From: Anaerolineae bacterium
GTDB taxonomy: Bacteria > Chloroflexota > Anaerolineae > Aggregatilineales > Phototrophicaceae
Assembly: GCA_022823165.1 (NCBI GenBank)
Contig: JAJDXR010000001.1
Coordinates: 1 to 64,000, forward strand
Direction: 5' to 3'
DNA length: 64,000 bases
The notes under the pieces were generated by a model. That model saw only the letters and a list, made by a program, of their open reading frames with translations. It was not told the origin of the DNA and searched no databases. A program made the translations under genes and the position numbers. The first letter of the stretch is position 1. Each line of letters begins with the position of its first letter. This document shows, piece after piece, positions 15,994 through 25,495 of the stretch.

Positions 15994-17172
15994 CTACGTG
16001 ACATGCCGCTTCCAACTGCCGTCGGCCAGGATGTCACGGATGGCGGTCATGGCGGCGCGGACTTCGGCGTCGCTGTTGTAGAAATGGGGCGCGATGCGAA
16101 TGCCGGCTTGGGGTCGGAAGTCGATCTTGATATCGCGCGCCAACAATTCGCAGGAGACTTCCCAGGCTTGCGGCGGATTGACCGTCACCGTGCCCGCCCG
16201 CCGCTCGGCAGCGCGCGGGGAGACCACCTCATAGCCGAGCTCGTCTGCCAGCGTGATGATCAGCGCCGTCTGGCGCATTGATTTCTGGCGAATCGCCGGC
16301 ACACCGACCTCAGCCACGATGTCGACTCCCGGTTGAATGGCGTACAGCGAGGCGATACCCGGCGTGCCATTCATCAGCCGGTAGCTGTCCTCGCGCAAGT
16401 CAAGCTGCTCGACATCAAAGGCGAAGGGCGCGCGACTGGCGAACCAACCAGTCACTTTCGGGTTCAAGCTGGGCAGCAGATCGGGGCGGACGTACATGAA
16501 GACGCCGCCGGGCCCGCCGCAGAGCCACTTGAGTACGCCGCCGATATAATAATCCACATCCCAGACGCCGACATCAACTGGAATCACACCTACGCTGTGA
16601 TAGCCATTGAATACGACTTGCGCGCCAACCGCATGGGCCTTGGCCGTGATCTCCCGCGCCGGCATGATGAAAGCGCTGCGGAAGAGCACGTGCGAGGTGC
16701 TGACCAGGCGAGTGCGCTCGTCAATGGCGTCCAGCAGCTCGTCAATGTCGATGCTGACGCCATCGCGCGAGCGGATGGTGTGAATGCGCATGTGATCGGG
16801 CAGCCAACTGCGCAGGGCGTAGACATCGCTGGGGAAGTCCAGCTCGGTGATGACCACTTTGTCACGCTCGCGGTCGCTGAAGTCCAGCGCGCCAAAGAGG
16901 ATGCTGTTGGCGATGCTGGCGTTTTGATGCGCGAGCACGGTCCCGGGCGCGGCGCCCATCAGCGGCGCGATCTTGTCGCCCACGGTCTGCGGCAATTCGA
17001 ACCAGCCGCTATTCCAGGCCGAGACGCCCAGTTCCGCCCAGGTATCGCCATAGCGCTTCAGGCTGTCGTAGACGCCGCGCGGCATGGCGCCAAGGGAGTT
17101 GCTGATCAGATAATTGCAGCGGGCGAGGATGGGGAATTCGCCGCGCCGGGCCAAAAGCGGGTCAGATATCAT
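15994..17172 (-). CDS. class V aminotransferase, kynureninase-like
   Basis: 392 residues, the family's usual length. The PLP lysine is K215 in GGVLKWLCGGPG, and the phosphate site is near HQNASIANS (residues 82-90). ELDFPSDVYALRSWL, STSHVLFRSAF and NGTPGIASLYAIQPG are typical of kynureninase-type enzymes, which cleave or transaminate aromatic or Cys-derived amino acids. The Asp that normally pairs with the PLP pyridine nitrogen (VVxDGYHSxG) is Asn189 here, which would weaken normal PLP chemistry. The ATG at 17172 has an AGCTAAACC leader without a clear Shine-Dalgarno site. Substrate unknown. Confidence 0.8.
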   Translation of the reverse strand: MISDPLLARRGEFPILARCNYLISNSLGAMPRGVYDSLKRYGDTWAELGVSAWNSGWFELPQTVGDKIAPLMGAAPGTVLAHQNASIANSILFGALDFSDRERDKVVITELDFPSDVYALRSWLPDHMRIHTIRSRDGVSIDIDELLDAIDERTRLVSTSHVLFRSAFIMPAREITAKAHAVGAQVVFNGYHSVGVIPVDVGVWDVDYYIGGVLKWLCGGPGGVFMYVRPDLLPSLNPKVTGWFASRAPFAFDVEQLDLREDSYRLMNGTPGIASLYAIQPGVDIVAEVGVPAIRQKSMRQTALIITLADELGYEVVSPRAAERRAGTVTVNPPQAWEVSCELLARDIKIDFRPQAGIRIAPHFYNSDAEVRAAMTAIRDILADGSWKRHVT

Positions 17173-17251
17173 GGTTTAGCTTTCCAGTTTCTTGGCGGGC
17201 AAAGCGGCATTGATTTAACCACAGAGGGCGCGCCGGGCACAGAGCGGGCGC

Positions 17252-18205
17252 TCAGAATCCCAGGCGATGCCGCCGCCAGTGGCAGAATTGCTGCCAGCGG
17301 CGCGGCGTGGTGCTTTCCAAACGTCGGTTCATTGCGGCGTGGAGGAGGGGTCTGTCTTCGGCGTCGACATAGTTATGGGAGATCAGCAACTCAATAAACC
17401 GGCGGAGGTCTTTCTTTGCCGCTCGTCGCTCCGCCCAGTTGAGCTTGAGCTCGAAACGCAGTCGCTGGAAACGCTCTATAGTCCCGGCTGGCGCTTCGTC
17501 CCAAAGCTGCTCAACCATACGCCGAATGACCTTCTGTGCGATAACTTCGGTGTTCGCTGACGCTGCTGTACGAATGTTTTGCGCGTACTTGCGATATAAG
17601 TAGTGGCATTCTGGCAGGTTCGCGAACCTTATGTCTGTATCATGGACCAAGCGTGCGAAGAGATCAGTATCCTGTGCTCGCATCAAGCTAGAGTCGAATC
17701 CGCCGACGGCCTCGAGAAACGGACGCCTGATCATAACTGAGGCACCCAAGAAACTCATGCCCAAATACAAGTTGTAGACTATGAGACTATGCTGTTGCGG
17801 TACGTCATAGGTGAAAATCGTCGACAGGTTTTCGTTGACAATTTTGCCCTGTGTGCCCACTGCCCCGATTTCAGGATATGCTTCAAGGAAGTCTACTTGT
17901 GATTCCAACCGCATAGGAGAGCTAACATCATCACTATCCATCCAGGCGATGTATTTGCCAGTTGCAATTGCCATGCCTCGATTGAGAGCCCCCCCCCTAC
18001 CCATATTTCGCTCATGTTGAAAAACAAGGATGCGGCTGTCGCGCTGTTGATATGAGCGTGCAATGGTGGCGGAAGCATCCTGCGAGCCATCAACTACGAT
18101 TATCAGCTCAAAATCGGCGAAGGTCTGCGCCAGGATGCTGTCGATGGCTTCAGCGATGTAGAGTTCGACATTGTAGGCTGGCATGATGACGGAGACAAGA
18201 GGCAT
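17252..18205 (-). CDS. family 2 glycosyltransferase, third of a tandem trio
   Basis: 317 residues of GT-A fold: MPLVSVIMPAYNVELYIAEA, FELIIVVDGSQDAS, ERNMGRGGALNRGMAIATG, the acidic WMDSDDVS (metal-binding D-x-D) and GGFDSSLMRAQDTDLFARLV. The C-terminal ~100 residues carry the shared RRAAKKDLRRFIELLISHNYV block and the PRRWQQFCHWRRHRLG tail found in the neighbour. It transfers a sugar from a nucleotide donor to a cell-surface or polysaccharide acceptor; donor unknown. It is the last gene of the three-gene run on the minus strand, 9 bases after the second. Confidence 0.85.
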   Translation of the reverse strand: MPLVSVIMPAYNVELYIAEAIDSILAQTFADFELIIVVDGSQDASATIARSYQQRDSRILVFQHERNMGRGGALNRGMAIATGKYIAWMDSDDVSSPMRLESQVDFLEAYPEIGAVGTQGKIVNENLSTIFTYDVPQQHSLIVYNLYLGMSFLGASVMIRRPFLEAVGGFDSSLMRAQDTDLFARLVHDTDIRFANLPECHYLYRKYAQNIRTAASANTEVIAQKVIRRMVEQLWDEAPAGTIERFQRLRFELKLNWAERRAAKKDLRRFIELLISHNYVDAEDRPLLHAAMNRRLESTTPRRWQQFCHWRRHRLGF

Positions 18206-18214
18206 AAGGTTCTT

Positions 18215-19171
18215 TCAAAGGCCGAGCCGGTGGCGGCGCCAATGACAAAATTGCTGCCAGCGTCGGGGGCTGGCTTTTTCCAGGCGGCGGTTCATGGCGG
18301 CGATGAGCAATGACTCGTCGTCTTGCTCGACCCAGTTGTGATCGATGAGAGATTGGATGAGCCGCTTGAGATCCCGCTTGGTGGCGCGGCGCTCCCGCCA
18401 GCTCATTTTCGTTCCCAGGCGCAATTTGTGCAGGCTGCCGAGAGATGTCTCTGGCGCCTCATTCCAAAGTCGAATTAGAACGCGTTGCACCAATTTAGTA
18501 TACTCCTCAAATACGAAGGTACCCGGGCCCTTCTGCTTGCCTCCTTTATGCTGGCGATGGATATAGAGATGCTCAGGCAAACCAGCGAATCTGATCGATG
18601 TCTGGTGGAACAGTCGGGATTCGAATTCAAGGTCTTGAACCGCGAGCCGGCCGGATTCGTATCCGCCAACTTCAAGCAGGTATTCGCGCCGCAGCATGAG
18701 TGTCGCGCCCAATGTGTTACTTGCTATGAACCAATTCAAGGCAATCAGGGCGTGTTGCTCAGGAAGCTGTGTGCACCATTTCAGCGTTGACAGATCATGA
18801 TTGAATACCTTACGTCTTGTTCCGACGCCTCCGATGTTGGGATGAGCCTCCAGAAAAGCGACCTGCTTCTCCAAGCGCTCGGGAAGGCTGACATCGTCGC
18901 AATCCATCATTGTAATCAATTCGCCTGCCGCCGCGGCGATGCCTGTATTCAGCGCCTGCGCTTGTCCCAGATTTTCTTCATGCTGTAGAAAATGAATGCA
19001 GTTGTCCGCTTCTGCATAAGAACGGATGATATCGGCCGAGCCGTCTTGCGAACCATCATCGACGATCAGCAACTCGAAATCAGTGAAGGTCTGCGTCAAG
19101 ATGCTATCGATAGCTTCGGGAAGGTACTTTTCGCCGTTGTACACCGGCATGATCACTGACACAAGCGGCAT
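18215..19171 (-). CDS. family 2 glycosyltransferase, second of a tandem trio
   Basis: 318 residues from the ATG at 19171, which has GGGAG eight bases upstream and matches the start of its paralogues (MPLVSVIMP). An in-frame ATG at 19195 overlaps the stop of the preceding gene (ATGA) and would add 8 residues. Motifs: PVYNGEKYLPEA, FELLIVDDGSQDGS, MMDCDDVSLPERLEKQV (D-x-D-D) and YESGRLAVQDLEFESRL. The C-terminal tail PRRWQQFCHWRRHRLG is identical to the third gene's. Same predicted role as its neighbours, with a different acceptor loop. Confidence 0.85.
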   Translation of the reverse strand: MPLVSVIMPVYNGEKYLPEAIDSILTQTFTDFELLIVDDGSQDGSADIIRSYAEADNCIHFLQHEENLGQAQALNTGIAAAAGELITMMDCDDVSLPERLEKQVAFLEAHPNIGGVGTRRKVFNHDLSTLKWCTQLPEQHALIALNWFIASNTLGATLMLRREYLLEVGGYESGRLAVQDLEFESRLFHQTSIRFAGLPEHLYIHRQHKGGKQKGPGTFVFEEYTKLVQRVLIRLWNEAPETSLGSLHKLRLGTKMSWRERRATKRDLKRLIQSLIDHNWVEQDDESLLIAAMNRRLEKASPRRWQQFCHWRRHRLGL

Positions 19172-19191
19172 GCTTTGCGCTCCCGATTCTT

Positions 19192-20184
19192 TCAATAAGT
19201 GAGAGAATTCCCGGCGATAAGCGAGAACAGGCGCCGCTGGCGGTACCGCCCCAAGTGCAGTAATTTCTGCCAGGTCCGCGGCATCGTCCCCTCCAACCGT
19301 AGACGCATATCGTTAACCATCAGCCGCTTGTCGCCCGGCTCTACCAGACCGTGCGCGATGGCGGATTCGACCATGCGAGTCATGTCACGCCTGGCCGCTG
19401 TACGATCCAGCCAGCCGAGTCTTTGCCCAGTTGCCATACGATGAAAGCGGTTCATAGTTGTAAGTGATGCCTCAGGCAATAGCTGACGAAGCATCAACTT
19501 CTGAGTCTCTCTTGTTTCCGCCTTTAACGATCCAACACGATTGTAGCTTATCGACTGCGAATGCTGGCGATATAGATAAAGGAAATCCGGCAGATTGGAG
19601 AATTTGGCCCGAGTTTCCCACAGAATACGCCAATAGAGTTCCCGATCCTCGACAGTGCGTTTGCCTTGCCGGTAACCGCCGCTCTCCCGTATGACCGTAG
19701 CACGCACCATGATCGTCGCGAATATGAAGCTGACGCCGACGAAATATGCCGAGACGATCCGCCAATGCTCGGTGGGCGCCTTCAACTCAAATAGCAATTT
19801 GGTCATGTCTTCGGTCATAGCCCGCCCACTGGCGCCAACCGCGTCTATCTCGGCATTGGACTCCAGGAAGTCCACCTGCAATTCCAAACGTTCCGGCAAG
19901 CTGACGTCGTCGCAATCCATCATAGTGACGTATTTGCCGTTTGAGCGCCACAAGCCGCTATTTCGAGCATCGGCAGTTCCCACATTCTCGTCCAATTGAA
20001 TAAACTGAATCCGCCCGTCCCGCTTCTCGTATGCCCGGATAATCTCTGCCGAGCCGTCTTCAGAGCCATCGTCGACAATAATCAGTTCGAAATCTGTGAA
20101 GGTCTGCGACAAGATGCTGTCGATCGCTTCAGCCAGATACAGTTCACCGTTGAAGACCGGCATGATAACCGAAACTAAAGGCAT
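19192..20184 (-). CDS. family 2 glycosyltransferase, first of a tandem trio
   Basis: 330 residues from the ATG at 20184, chosen because it aligns with the paralogues' MPLVSVIMP start; an upstream ATG at 20265 would add 27 unrelated residues. Motifs: PVFNGELYLAEA, FELIIVDDGSEDGS, MMDCDDVSLPERLELQV and GYRQGKRTVEDRELYWRIL. The C-terminus (PRTWQKLLHLGRYRQRR) is a diverged form of the tail shared by the other two. Its stop lies at the start of the second gene, so the trio is one operon probably building a surface polysaccharide. Confidence 0.85.
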   Translation of the reverse strand: MPLVSVIMPVFNGELYLAEAIDSILSQTFTDFELIIVDDGSEDGSAEIIRAYEKRDGRIQFIQLDENVGTADARNSGLWRSNGKYVTMMDCDDVSLPERLELQVDFLESNAEIDAVGASGRAMTEDMTKLLFELKAPTEHWRIVSAYFVGVSFIFATIMVRATVIRESGGYRQGKRTVEDRELYWRILWETRAKFSNLPDFLYLYRQHSQSISYNRVGSLKAETRETQKLMLRQLLPEASLTTMNRFHRMATGQRLGWLDRTAARRDMTRMVESAIAHGLVEPGDKRLMVNDMRLRLEGTMPRTWQKLLHLGRYRQRRLFSLIAGNSLTY

Positions 20185-20419
20185 GCGACCGTCTTCTCCC
20201 CTTCGAGCGAATTCGTTTACAAGTATAGCACTACAGGACATGAATATGGCTTGGCAAAGCCGCAATAATATTTCTATAAGTCTGTCGCAGCGAGTTTGCT
20301 GGAAGAGATGGCGTGATGGCGCCAGTTGACGCCGACTCGGCCCGTACCCTTGTCCCTGTTCAAATGCAGCGCGTTGACTCTACAATGAGCTCATGCGGAA
20401 TAGACGCGGACAGGATACC

Positions 20420-20821
20420 ATGTCAGAAGAAAGCATCAATACAGTCGGTGGCAACGGAGCTTTTGACGACGTCATCGCCCAGGCCGGGCCGGAGATTCAA
20501 GCCTTGGCCCGCGCCGCTCGCCAACTCATTGCGGATGTGATGCCGGGCGTCACCGAAGTGCCCTGGGCGCGCCAGAAGATCGCCGGCTACGGCGTCGGCC
20601 CCAAGAAAATGTCCCAGCATTTCTGCTACATCGCGCCTTTCAAGAATCATCTTAACTTTGGCTTCATGTACGGAGCGCACCTGCCCGATCCGGAAGGTCT
20701 GCTGGAAGGCAAGGGCGCTGATTTGCGACATGTGAAAATCCGCAAGGCCGAGGACTTGCAGCAGCCGGCCCTGCGACAGCTGGTGGAAGCCGCCAGCCGC
20801 TACCTGCCCAAGCTGGGATGA
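20420..20821 (+). CDS. DUF1801 domain protein
   Basis: 133 residues from the ATG at 20420, with AGGATA 5 bases upstream; an ATG at 20393 would add 9. DUF1801 features: AARQLIADVMPGVTEVPWAR, KMSQHFCYIAPFKNHLNFGF and HVKIRKAEDLQQPALRQLVEAA. The fold is YdhG-like and the function is not established. Its TGA overlaps the ATG of the next gene (ATGA), so the two are translationally coupled. Confidence 0.85.
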   Translation: MSEESINTVGGNGAFDDVIAQAGPEIQALARAARQLIADVMPGVTEVPWARQKIAGYGVGPKKMSQHFCYIAPFKNHLNFGFMYGAHLPDPEGLLEGKGADLRHVKIRKAEDLQQPALRQLVEAASRYLPKLG

Positions 20822-21351
20822 ATGCCGCCAGGACTGACGCGCTGTCGCAAGCGCTATTCGATTTCGACGGCAAGAGCGCCGGCCCCCTGGAGCGATTTGC
20901 CGCGGCCTACAGCGCTGATGCGAAATTGGTCGAAGAGTTGTGTGACTTCGCCGCCAGCAAGGACAACAATCTGCAAGCGGCCGCCACCTGGCTGCTCAAG
21001 CGCTATGGCGTGACTGGCGCGGATCTGTCCCCCAGCCAAACTGAAACGCTGTTGGGACTGCTCGTTCAGAAAACTGGCTGGCTCGCCCGCATTCACGTTC
21101 TGCAAATGATGCAGACGCTGAACGTGCCATCATCGCTGGCGGCGTCCTTGATGAGCGCGCTGGCGGAGCAGGCGGCCGGCGCCAACACTTTCATCCGCGC
21201 CTGGAGCGTCCATGGCGCGGCTGCGCTCGCCGATCAGCATCCCGCCTATCGCGATAGCGCCCTGGATCTGCTGGCCGCGGCCGAGCAAGACGACGCGGCT
21301 TCGGTGCGGGCGCGCATCCGCCGCACTCGCCAGGCATTTGCCTGGATCTAA
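20818..21351 (+). CDS. helical repeat (HEAT-like) protein, unknown function
   Basis: 177 residues, all predicted helical, with pairs of amphipathic helices such as ELCDFAASKDNNLQAAATWLL, TLLGLLVQKTGWLARIHVLQMM and ALAEQAAGANTFIRAWSVHGAA. These resemble the HEAT-like solenoids that often accompany DUF1801 genes. It is translationally coupled to the DUF1801 gene, so the products may work together. No catalytic motif is visible. It ends tail to tail, with a 4-base overlap, against the nucleoside hydrolase. Confidence 0.7.
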   Translation: MNAARTDALSQALFDFDGKSAGPLERFAAAYSADAKLVEELCDFAASKDNNLQAAATWLLKRYGVTGADLSPSQTETLLGLLVQKTGWLARIHVLQMMQTLNVPSSLAASLMSALAEQAAGANTFIRAWSVHGAAALADQHPAYRDSALDLLAAAEQDDAASVRARIRRTRQAFAWI

Positions 21352-22274
21352 AGTCCCCCATGCGCGCGGATCTTGCCGAACATATCGCGGAAGATGAGAT
21401 CGCGATGCACAAAGTTGGCCACGCGCGCGAAATGACGCGAGCGGTCGACGCTCCAGGTGACTTGATCGGTCAATATCGGGCTATGAACCAGGTCGCTCGG
21501 CGCCCACTCGGGGTTGATAAGCCAGCCGATGGTCGAGATATCCCAGATGACACTGGACGCGCCAAAGGAGTCCGGGCGGTAGTCCTTGAATATCTGGCAG
21601 AGGTAATCGCCGACGCGGCCGGCGCCGCCAATGAAAGCCTGCAGCTCAGCGTGGGTCGTCAGCAGATGTGAGGTGACGCCGTAGCAGGGCAAGAGGACCA
21701 GGGGCACACCGCTGTCCAGCACAATCTGCGCCGCCGGCACATCCTGTTTCAAGTTAAATTCGCGCGTGTGAGGCATATTCAGGTTATGCCCGCCCAGCCA
21801 GACCACCACGATCTTCTTCACGATTTCTGGCGCCAGCAGCAGCGCCGAAGCTACGTTGGTAATCGCGCCGATGGCGACCACGTAAAGCGGGTCGTCATCC
21901 GGGCTGGCCAGCGCCCGCTGGATCATATCGCGGACGGCGGCGCTGTCCTGCGGCTGCCGCGCCGCGCCGACATAGTCCGTGGAGCCGCGGTAAGCAAAGC
22001 CCTCGGCTGATAGCCCCAGAAAATCCAGCAAGCGCAGTATCTCTTCGTAGCTCTTCTCCATGCCATCGCCGGGTCCAGCCGAGCGATTGTTGTAAAAGGG
22101 CGCGGCATAGATCGCTTCCACCGTCATCTGCTCAGGCGACAGCAGCGCGTAAGTCAAAGCGAACTGGTCGTCGATTTCGTTATAGGTATCGGTGTCCAGC
22201 ACCATGCGCGCCTTGCGGCCCGGGCGCCGCAAGCGGCTGATGCGAAAAGCCTCGCTCAATTCGGGAAAACTCAT
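21348..22274 (-). CDS. inosine/uridine-type nucleoside hydrolase
   Basis: 308 residues, normal length. The calcium-binding N-terminal motif is MVLDTDTYNEIDDQFAL (D-x-D-x4-DD), with a non-standard Glu-Ile between Asn and the Asp pair. VVAIGAITNVASALLLAPEI and VVVWLGGHNLNMPHTREFNL match the ribose site, and the late WDISTIGWLI region carries the fourth Asp. The enzyme cleaves the N-glycosidic bond of ribonucleosides in salvage. An N-terminal extension of ~25 residues precedes the motif. The ATG at 22274 has a GAGGGTAAC ribosome site. Confidence 0.85.
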   Translation of the reverse strand: MSFPELSEAFRISRLRRPGRKARMVLDTDTYNEIDDQFALTYALLSPEQMTVEAIYAAPFYNNRSAGPGDGMEKSYEEILRLLDFLGLSAEGFAYRGSTDYVGAARQPQDSAAVRDMIQRALASPDDDPLYVVAIGAITNVASALLLAPEIVKKIVVVWLGGHNLNMPHTREFNLKQDVPAAQIVLDSGVPLVLLPCYGVTSHLLTTHAELQAFIGGAGRVGDYLCQIFKDYRPDSFGASSVIWDISTIGWLINPEWAPSDLVHSPILTDQVTWSVDRSRHFARVANFVHRDLIFRDMFGKIRAHGGL

Positions 22275-22372
22275 AGCTCGTTACCCTCAGTCTGCCCCAA
22301 CAGAAACGGGCGGGCTGCACACCCGCCCGTTTATTCGAGCGATTATAAGGCCTCAGCGGCGTCAGCGGCAAG

Positions 22373-23710
22373 TCAGGGCGATGTGCCTGGCTGGATGTAG
22401 GCGCTGCCATGCGTCTGATATACCGGTGGATAGATTACCGCCGCATCCAGCGCGCTCTGATCTTGCTCGAAGTATTGCGCCACTGTCACAATCGGGTCGG
22501 GCCATTGATGCCACAGATAGGTCGGTTCGCCTTCAGGCAAGTCCGGATTGTGGCTGCCATATGCGAAGTAATAGCGCCCTTGCGCCAACTCGATGTCGAT
22601 AGTCTCCAGCGCGGCTACGATGGCGGCGCCGTCGGTGAAGCTGTCGGCGATATCCATGGCCGCGGCCAGCAGCCGCACACTGTCATAGGGCTCCAGCGAA
22701 TAGCTGGGGGCGACGCCGCCCCACTCGGCTGTATAGCGGTCGTTGACCTCATGCGCGATATCGCCGAAGAGCGCGGGTGTGGCGCCGACGCGCGTGAAAG
22801 CGCAGTAGTTGCCATCGGGCACAGCCGCCCAGAACTGGGTCGAATCGCCGGCGAAGCTCTCGGCGACGCAAATGGTATCGGCGCTGGGCGCAATGCCCAG
22901 TTCAGCCATCTGCTGCACCAGGTTGAAGCCGGTCTCGCCCGTAACCAGCACACGAACGGCATCCGTCGGTTCAGCGCGCGCCTGGACGCGGTTGAGGACG
23001 GGCACAAAGTCTTCTGTACCCAGCTCGAAGCTATACTGCTCGACGGTGATGCCGGCCGCTTCCAGCAGGGCGGCTTCATCGGCCGCGGCCGGGATGCCGT
23101 AGTCGGTGTTTTCCGTCATGATAATCACATCGTCCAGGCCGAGATCGATGAACCATTCCGCCGCTACTGCCGCCACCATGGAGTTGGCTGGCGAGGTGCG
23201 GAAGATATAGTCGACGCCGTCATCAATGCGCGGCGCTCTGCCCTCGTATTCGATGATGCCGTTAGCGGTGATATTGTCGTTCCAGGGACCGGCGAACAGA
23301 GTCGGGATCTGGTTCTCCTGCGTAAGCTTCATCAGCGCCAGCGCCACCGCGCTGTGATAGCCGCCCACAACGCCATGTACGCCATCATCACTGATCCAGC
23401 GTTCCGCCAGCGCCTGCCCGCGCTCGGAGATGCCTTCGCTGTCGCCAGTCAGCACTTCTAGGCGATGATTCACGCCAGCGATGTCGACCCCGCAAGCGGC
23501 GTTGATATCGTCCGCGGCTTGCTGATAGGACCAGTCAATGATGACGCCGGCGCCCGTCGCCCCCGGTGGGGAAAGCGGCGCAATGCCGCCCAGCCTGATC
23601 GTCTCGTCGGCGAATTCGCAGTGGCCATCAGCGCGCGTAAGGCTCGTAAGCGCCAATGTCAAAACAATCAAGGCCGAAAAAAGAACATAGGTAGTTGTTT
23701 TGCGCAACAT
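22373..23710 (-). CDS. periplasmic binding protein, branched-chain amino acid type (copy 3 of a trio)
   Basis: 445 residues with a Sec signal peptide (about residues 1-28, ending LTRADG) and no lipobox cysteine. The mature part is a Peripla_BP_6 protein: IRLGGIAPLSPPGATGAG, NHRLEVLTGDSEGISERGQA, GVVGGYHSAVALALM, DDVIIMTENTDYGIPAAADE and SYSLEPYDSVRLL. It should bind a small solute such as an amino acid, amide or short polar compound. Two paralogues of the same length follow at 24151 and 25496 on the same strand. AAGGAGG sits about 6 bases before the ATG. No permease or ATPase gene is nearby. Confidence 0.85.
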   Translation of the reverse strand: MLRKTTTYVLFSALIVLTLALTSLTRADGHCEFADETIRLGGIAPLSPPGATGAGVIIDWSYQQAADDINAACGVDIAGVNHRLEVLTGDSEGISERGQALAERWISDDGVHGVVGGYHSAVALALMKLTQENQIPTLFAGPWNDNITANGIIEYEGRAPRIDDGVDYIFRTSPANSMVAAVAAEWFIDLGLDDVIIMTENTDYGIPAAADEAALLEAAGITVEQYSFELGTEDFVPVLNRVQARAEPTDAVRVLVTGETGFNLVQQMAELGIAPSADTICVAESFAGDSTQFWAAVPDGNYCAFTRVGATPALFGDIAHEVNDRYTAEWGGVAPSYSLEPYDSVRLLAAAMDIADSFTDGAAIVAALETIDIELAQGRYYFAYGSHNPDLPEGEPTYLWHQWPDPIVTVAQYFEQDQSALDAAVIYPPVYQTHGSAYIQPGTSP

Positions 23711-24150
23711 AATGCTTGCCTCCTTCTAATTTGCAAGGGGTGGAAACCCTTGATTTCAGAATAGCATACTTTTCCAATATCCCGAAATTTGTCGGGAGTG
23801 GTGAATATCGTGGATATATTTCTCTTTGCCAACACGACACAAGTTTTATTCAGCGCAGAGCACACAGAAGTAATATCAACAAAATAATGAGAGTTGGCAG
23901 GAGCGACCCGGTGGGTCAACCGCATAATAGCCATACGCGGAATGCTGGCAGAGGGTCTGCCAGTGGCTGACCCCTACAGATTTCGACGCGAATAGCGGAT
24001 AGGTGATAGGGATTATGGCTGCATATTATCGCAAGACTTTCTTGCAATTACTGCGGACACAGAGATTTTTCTTTGCCTGGCGGAATTAAGCACTCTGGTC
24101 TATCGCGTAGGCTTTCCAATTTGATTCACATCGGGAACTGCGCGCGACGC
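23711..24150. other. intergenic region between two binding-protein genes, with repeats
   Basis: 440 bases without a gene. It contains a partial GGGAGTGGTGAAT-family copy (23793-23872), a hairpin relic with GACCCCTACAG near 23963 and a GGACACAGAG fragment near 24055. An upstream promoter for the binding protein at 22373-23710 must lie here; I see no clear -35/-10 pair. Confidence 0.6.
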
Positions 24151-25467
24151 CTAGCCGCCCGGCGCGATGTAAGCGACGCCGTGGGTTTGATAGGCTGGCG
24201 GATACAGGACGGCGGCGTCCTGGGAGCTTTGCCCAAATTCATAGTACTGCATGACAGTGATGATGGGGGCGGGCCATTGATGCCACAAGAATGCCGGCGT
24301 GTCGGGCGGCAGCTCGGGATTGTGCCCCCCGTAGTCGAAAAAATAGCGCCCCTGGGTCAATTCCACATCCGATGTTTCCAGCGCCGCGACAATGGCGTCG
24401 GGGTCGGTGAAGCTGCCGGCCCGCTCCATCGCGTCCGCCAGCAGCAGCACACTGTCATAAGGCTCCATGGCGAAGCTGGGCGCGGTGTCGTTCCAGGCTG
24501 CTTCATACTTCCGGTTGAGCTCGACGGCCCGCTCGCTGAAAAGGGAAGGGATGACGCCGGTGCGATTGAATGCGCAGTAATTGCCGTCTTCCACGCTGTC
24601 CCAAAATTGGGTCGATTGCTCGGCATCGTAGCCGGCGATGCAAATGGTGTCCTGGCTGGGCGCGATGCCCAGTTCCGCCATCTGCTGATTGAGATTGAGA
24701 GCGGTATCGCCGGTGATGATGATATGGATGGCGTCGGCCGGCTCGGGACGCAACTCGATGCGGCTGAGTATAGGCACGAAGTCTTCCGTGCCCAGCTCAA
24801 TATTGTATTGCTCGACGCGCATACCGGCCGCTTCCAGCCGGGTTTTCTCGTCGGCCGCGGCCGGCTGCCCGAAGTCGGTGTTTTCAGCCAGGATGATTAC
24901 ATCGTCAACACCCAGAGAGATAAGCCAGTCGGCGATCACCGCGCCTACCATCATCCAGGAGGGCGAGATGCGGAAGATATAATCCACCCCGTCATTGACG
25001 CGCGGCGGCCTGCCTTCATATTCAATGATGCCGTTGGCGGTGATATTGTCGTTCCAGGGACCGCCCCATACCGTCGGAATCCGGTTTTCCTGCAAGATGC
25101 CCATCGCCGCCAGAGCCACCGCGCTGTGAAAGCCGGCGGCCGCGCCGTGAATGCCGTCCTCAAATATGAAACGCTCCGCCACCGCCTGCCCCCGCTCGGA
25201 GATGCCCTCGCTATCGCCAGTGATGACCTCCAGCCGATGATTGACACCCCCGATGCGGATGCCGCAGTCAGCGTTGATGTCCTCCGCCGCCTGCCGCACC
25301 GCCCAGTCAATGACGACGCCGGCTACGACCGCCCCTGGCGCGGACAGCGGCGCGAAGGCGCCAAACTTGATGACCTCGTCGGCGAATTCGCATTCCTCTT
25401 CCGCTAGGACCGCGACCCATGGCAGCAGCAGCGCAAGGAGCAGCAAAACTATCGCGGTCTTCTTCAT
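24151..25467 (-). CDS. periplasmic binding protein, branched-chain amino acid type (copy 2 of a trio)
   Basis: 438 residues from the ATG at 25467, which has AGGAG seven bases upstream; upstream in-frame codons lack a signal peptide. MKKTAIVLLLLALLLPWVAVLA is a clear signal peptide. The mature part aligns with its neighbours throughout: VIKFGAFAPLSAPGAVVAG, NHRLEVITGDSEGISERGQA, NDNITANGIIEYEGRPPR, DDVIILAENTDFGQPAAADE and FAMEPYDSVLLL. Four cysteines sit at equivalent places in all three copies, probably as disulfides. Likely a soluble extracytoplasmic solute receptor. Ligand unknown. Confidence 0.85.
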   Translation of the reverse strand: MKKTAIVLLLLALLLPWVAVLAEEECEFADEVIKFGAFAPLSAPGAVVAGVVIDWAVRQAAEDINADCGIRIGGVNHRLEVITGDSEGISERGQAVAERFIFEDGIHGAAAGFHSAVALAAMGILQENRIPTVWGGPWNDNITANGIIEYEGRPPRVNDGVDYIFRISPSWMMVGAVIADWLISLGVDDVIILAENTDFGQPAAADEKTRLEAAGMRVEQYNIELGTEDFVPILSRIELRPEPADAIHIIITGDTALNLNQQMAELGIAPSQDTICIAGYDAEQSTQFWDSVEDGNYCAFNRTGVIPSLFSERAVELNRKYEAAWNDTAPSFAMEPYDSVLLLADAMERAGSFTDPDAIVAALETSDVELTQGRYFFDYGGHNPELPPDTPAFLWHQWPAPIITVMQYYEFGQSSQDAAVLYPPAYQTHGVAYIAPGG

Positions 25468-25495
25468 CGCTGTCTCCTGCTCAAGGGCGAGCGCT

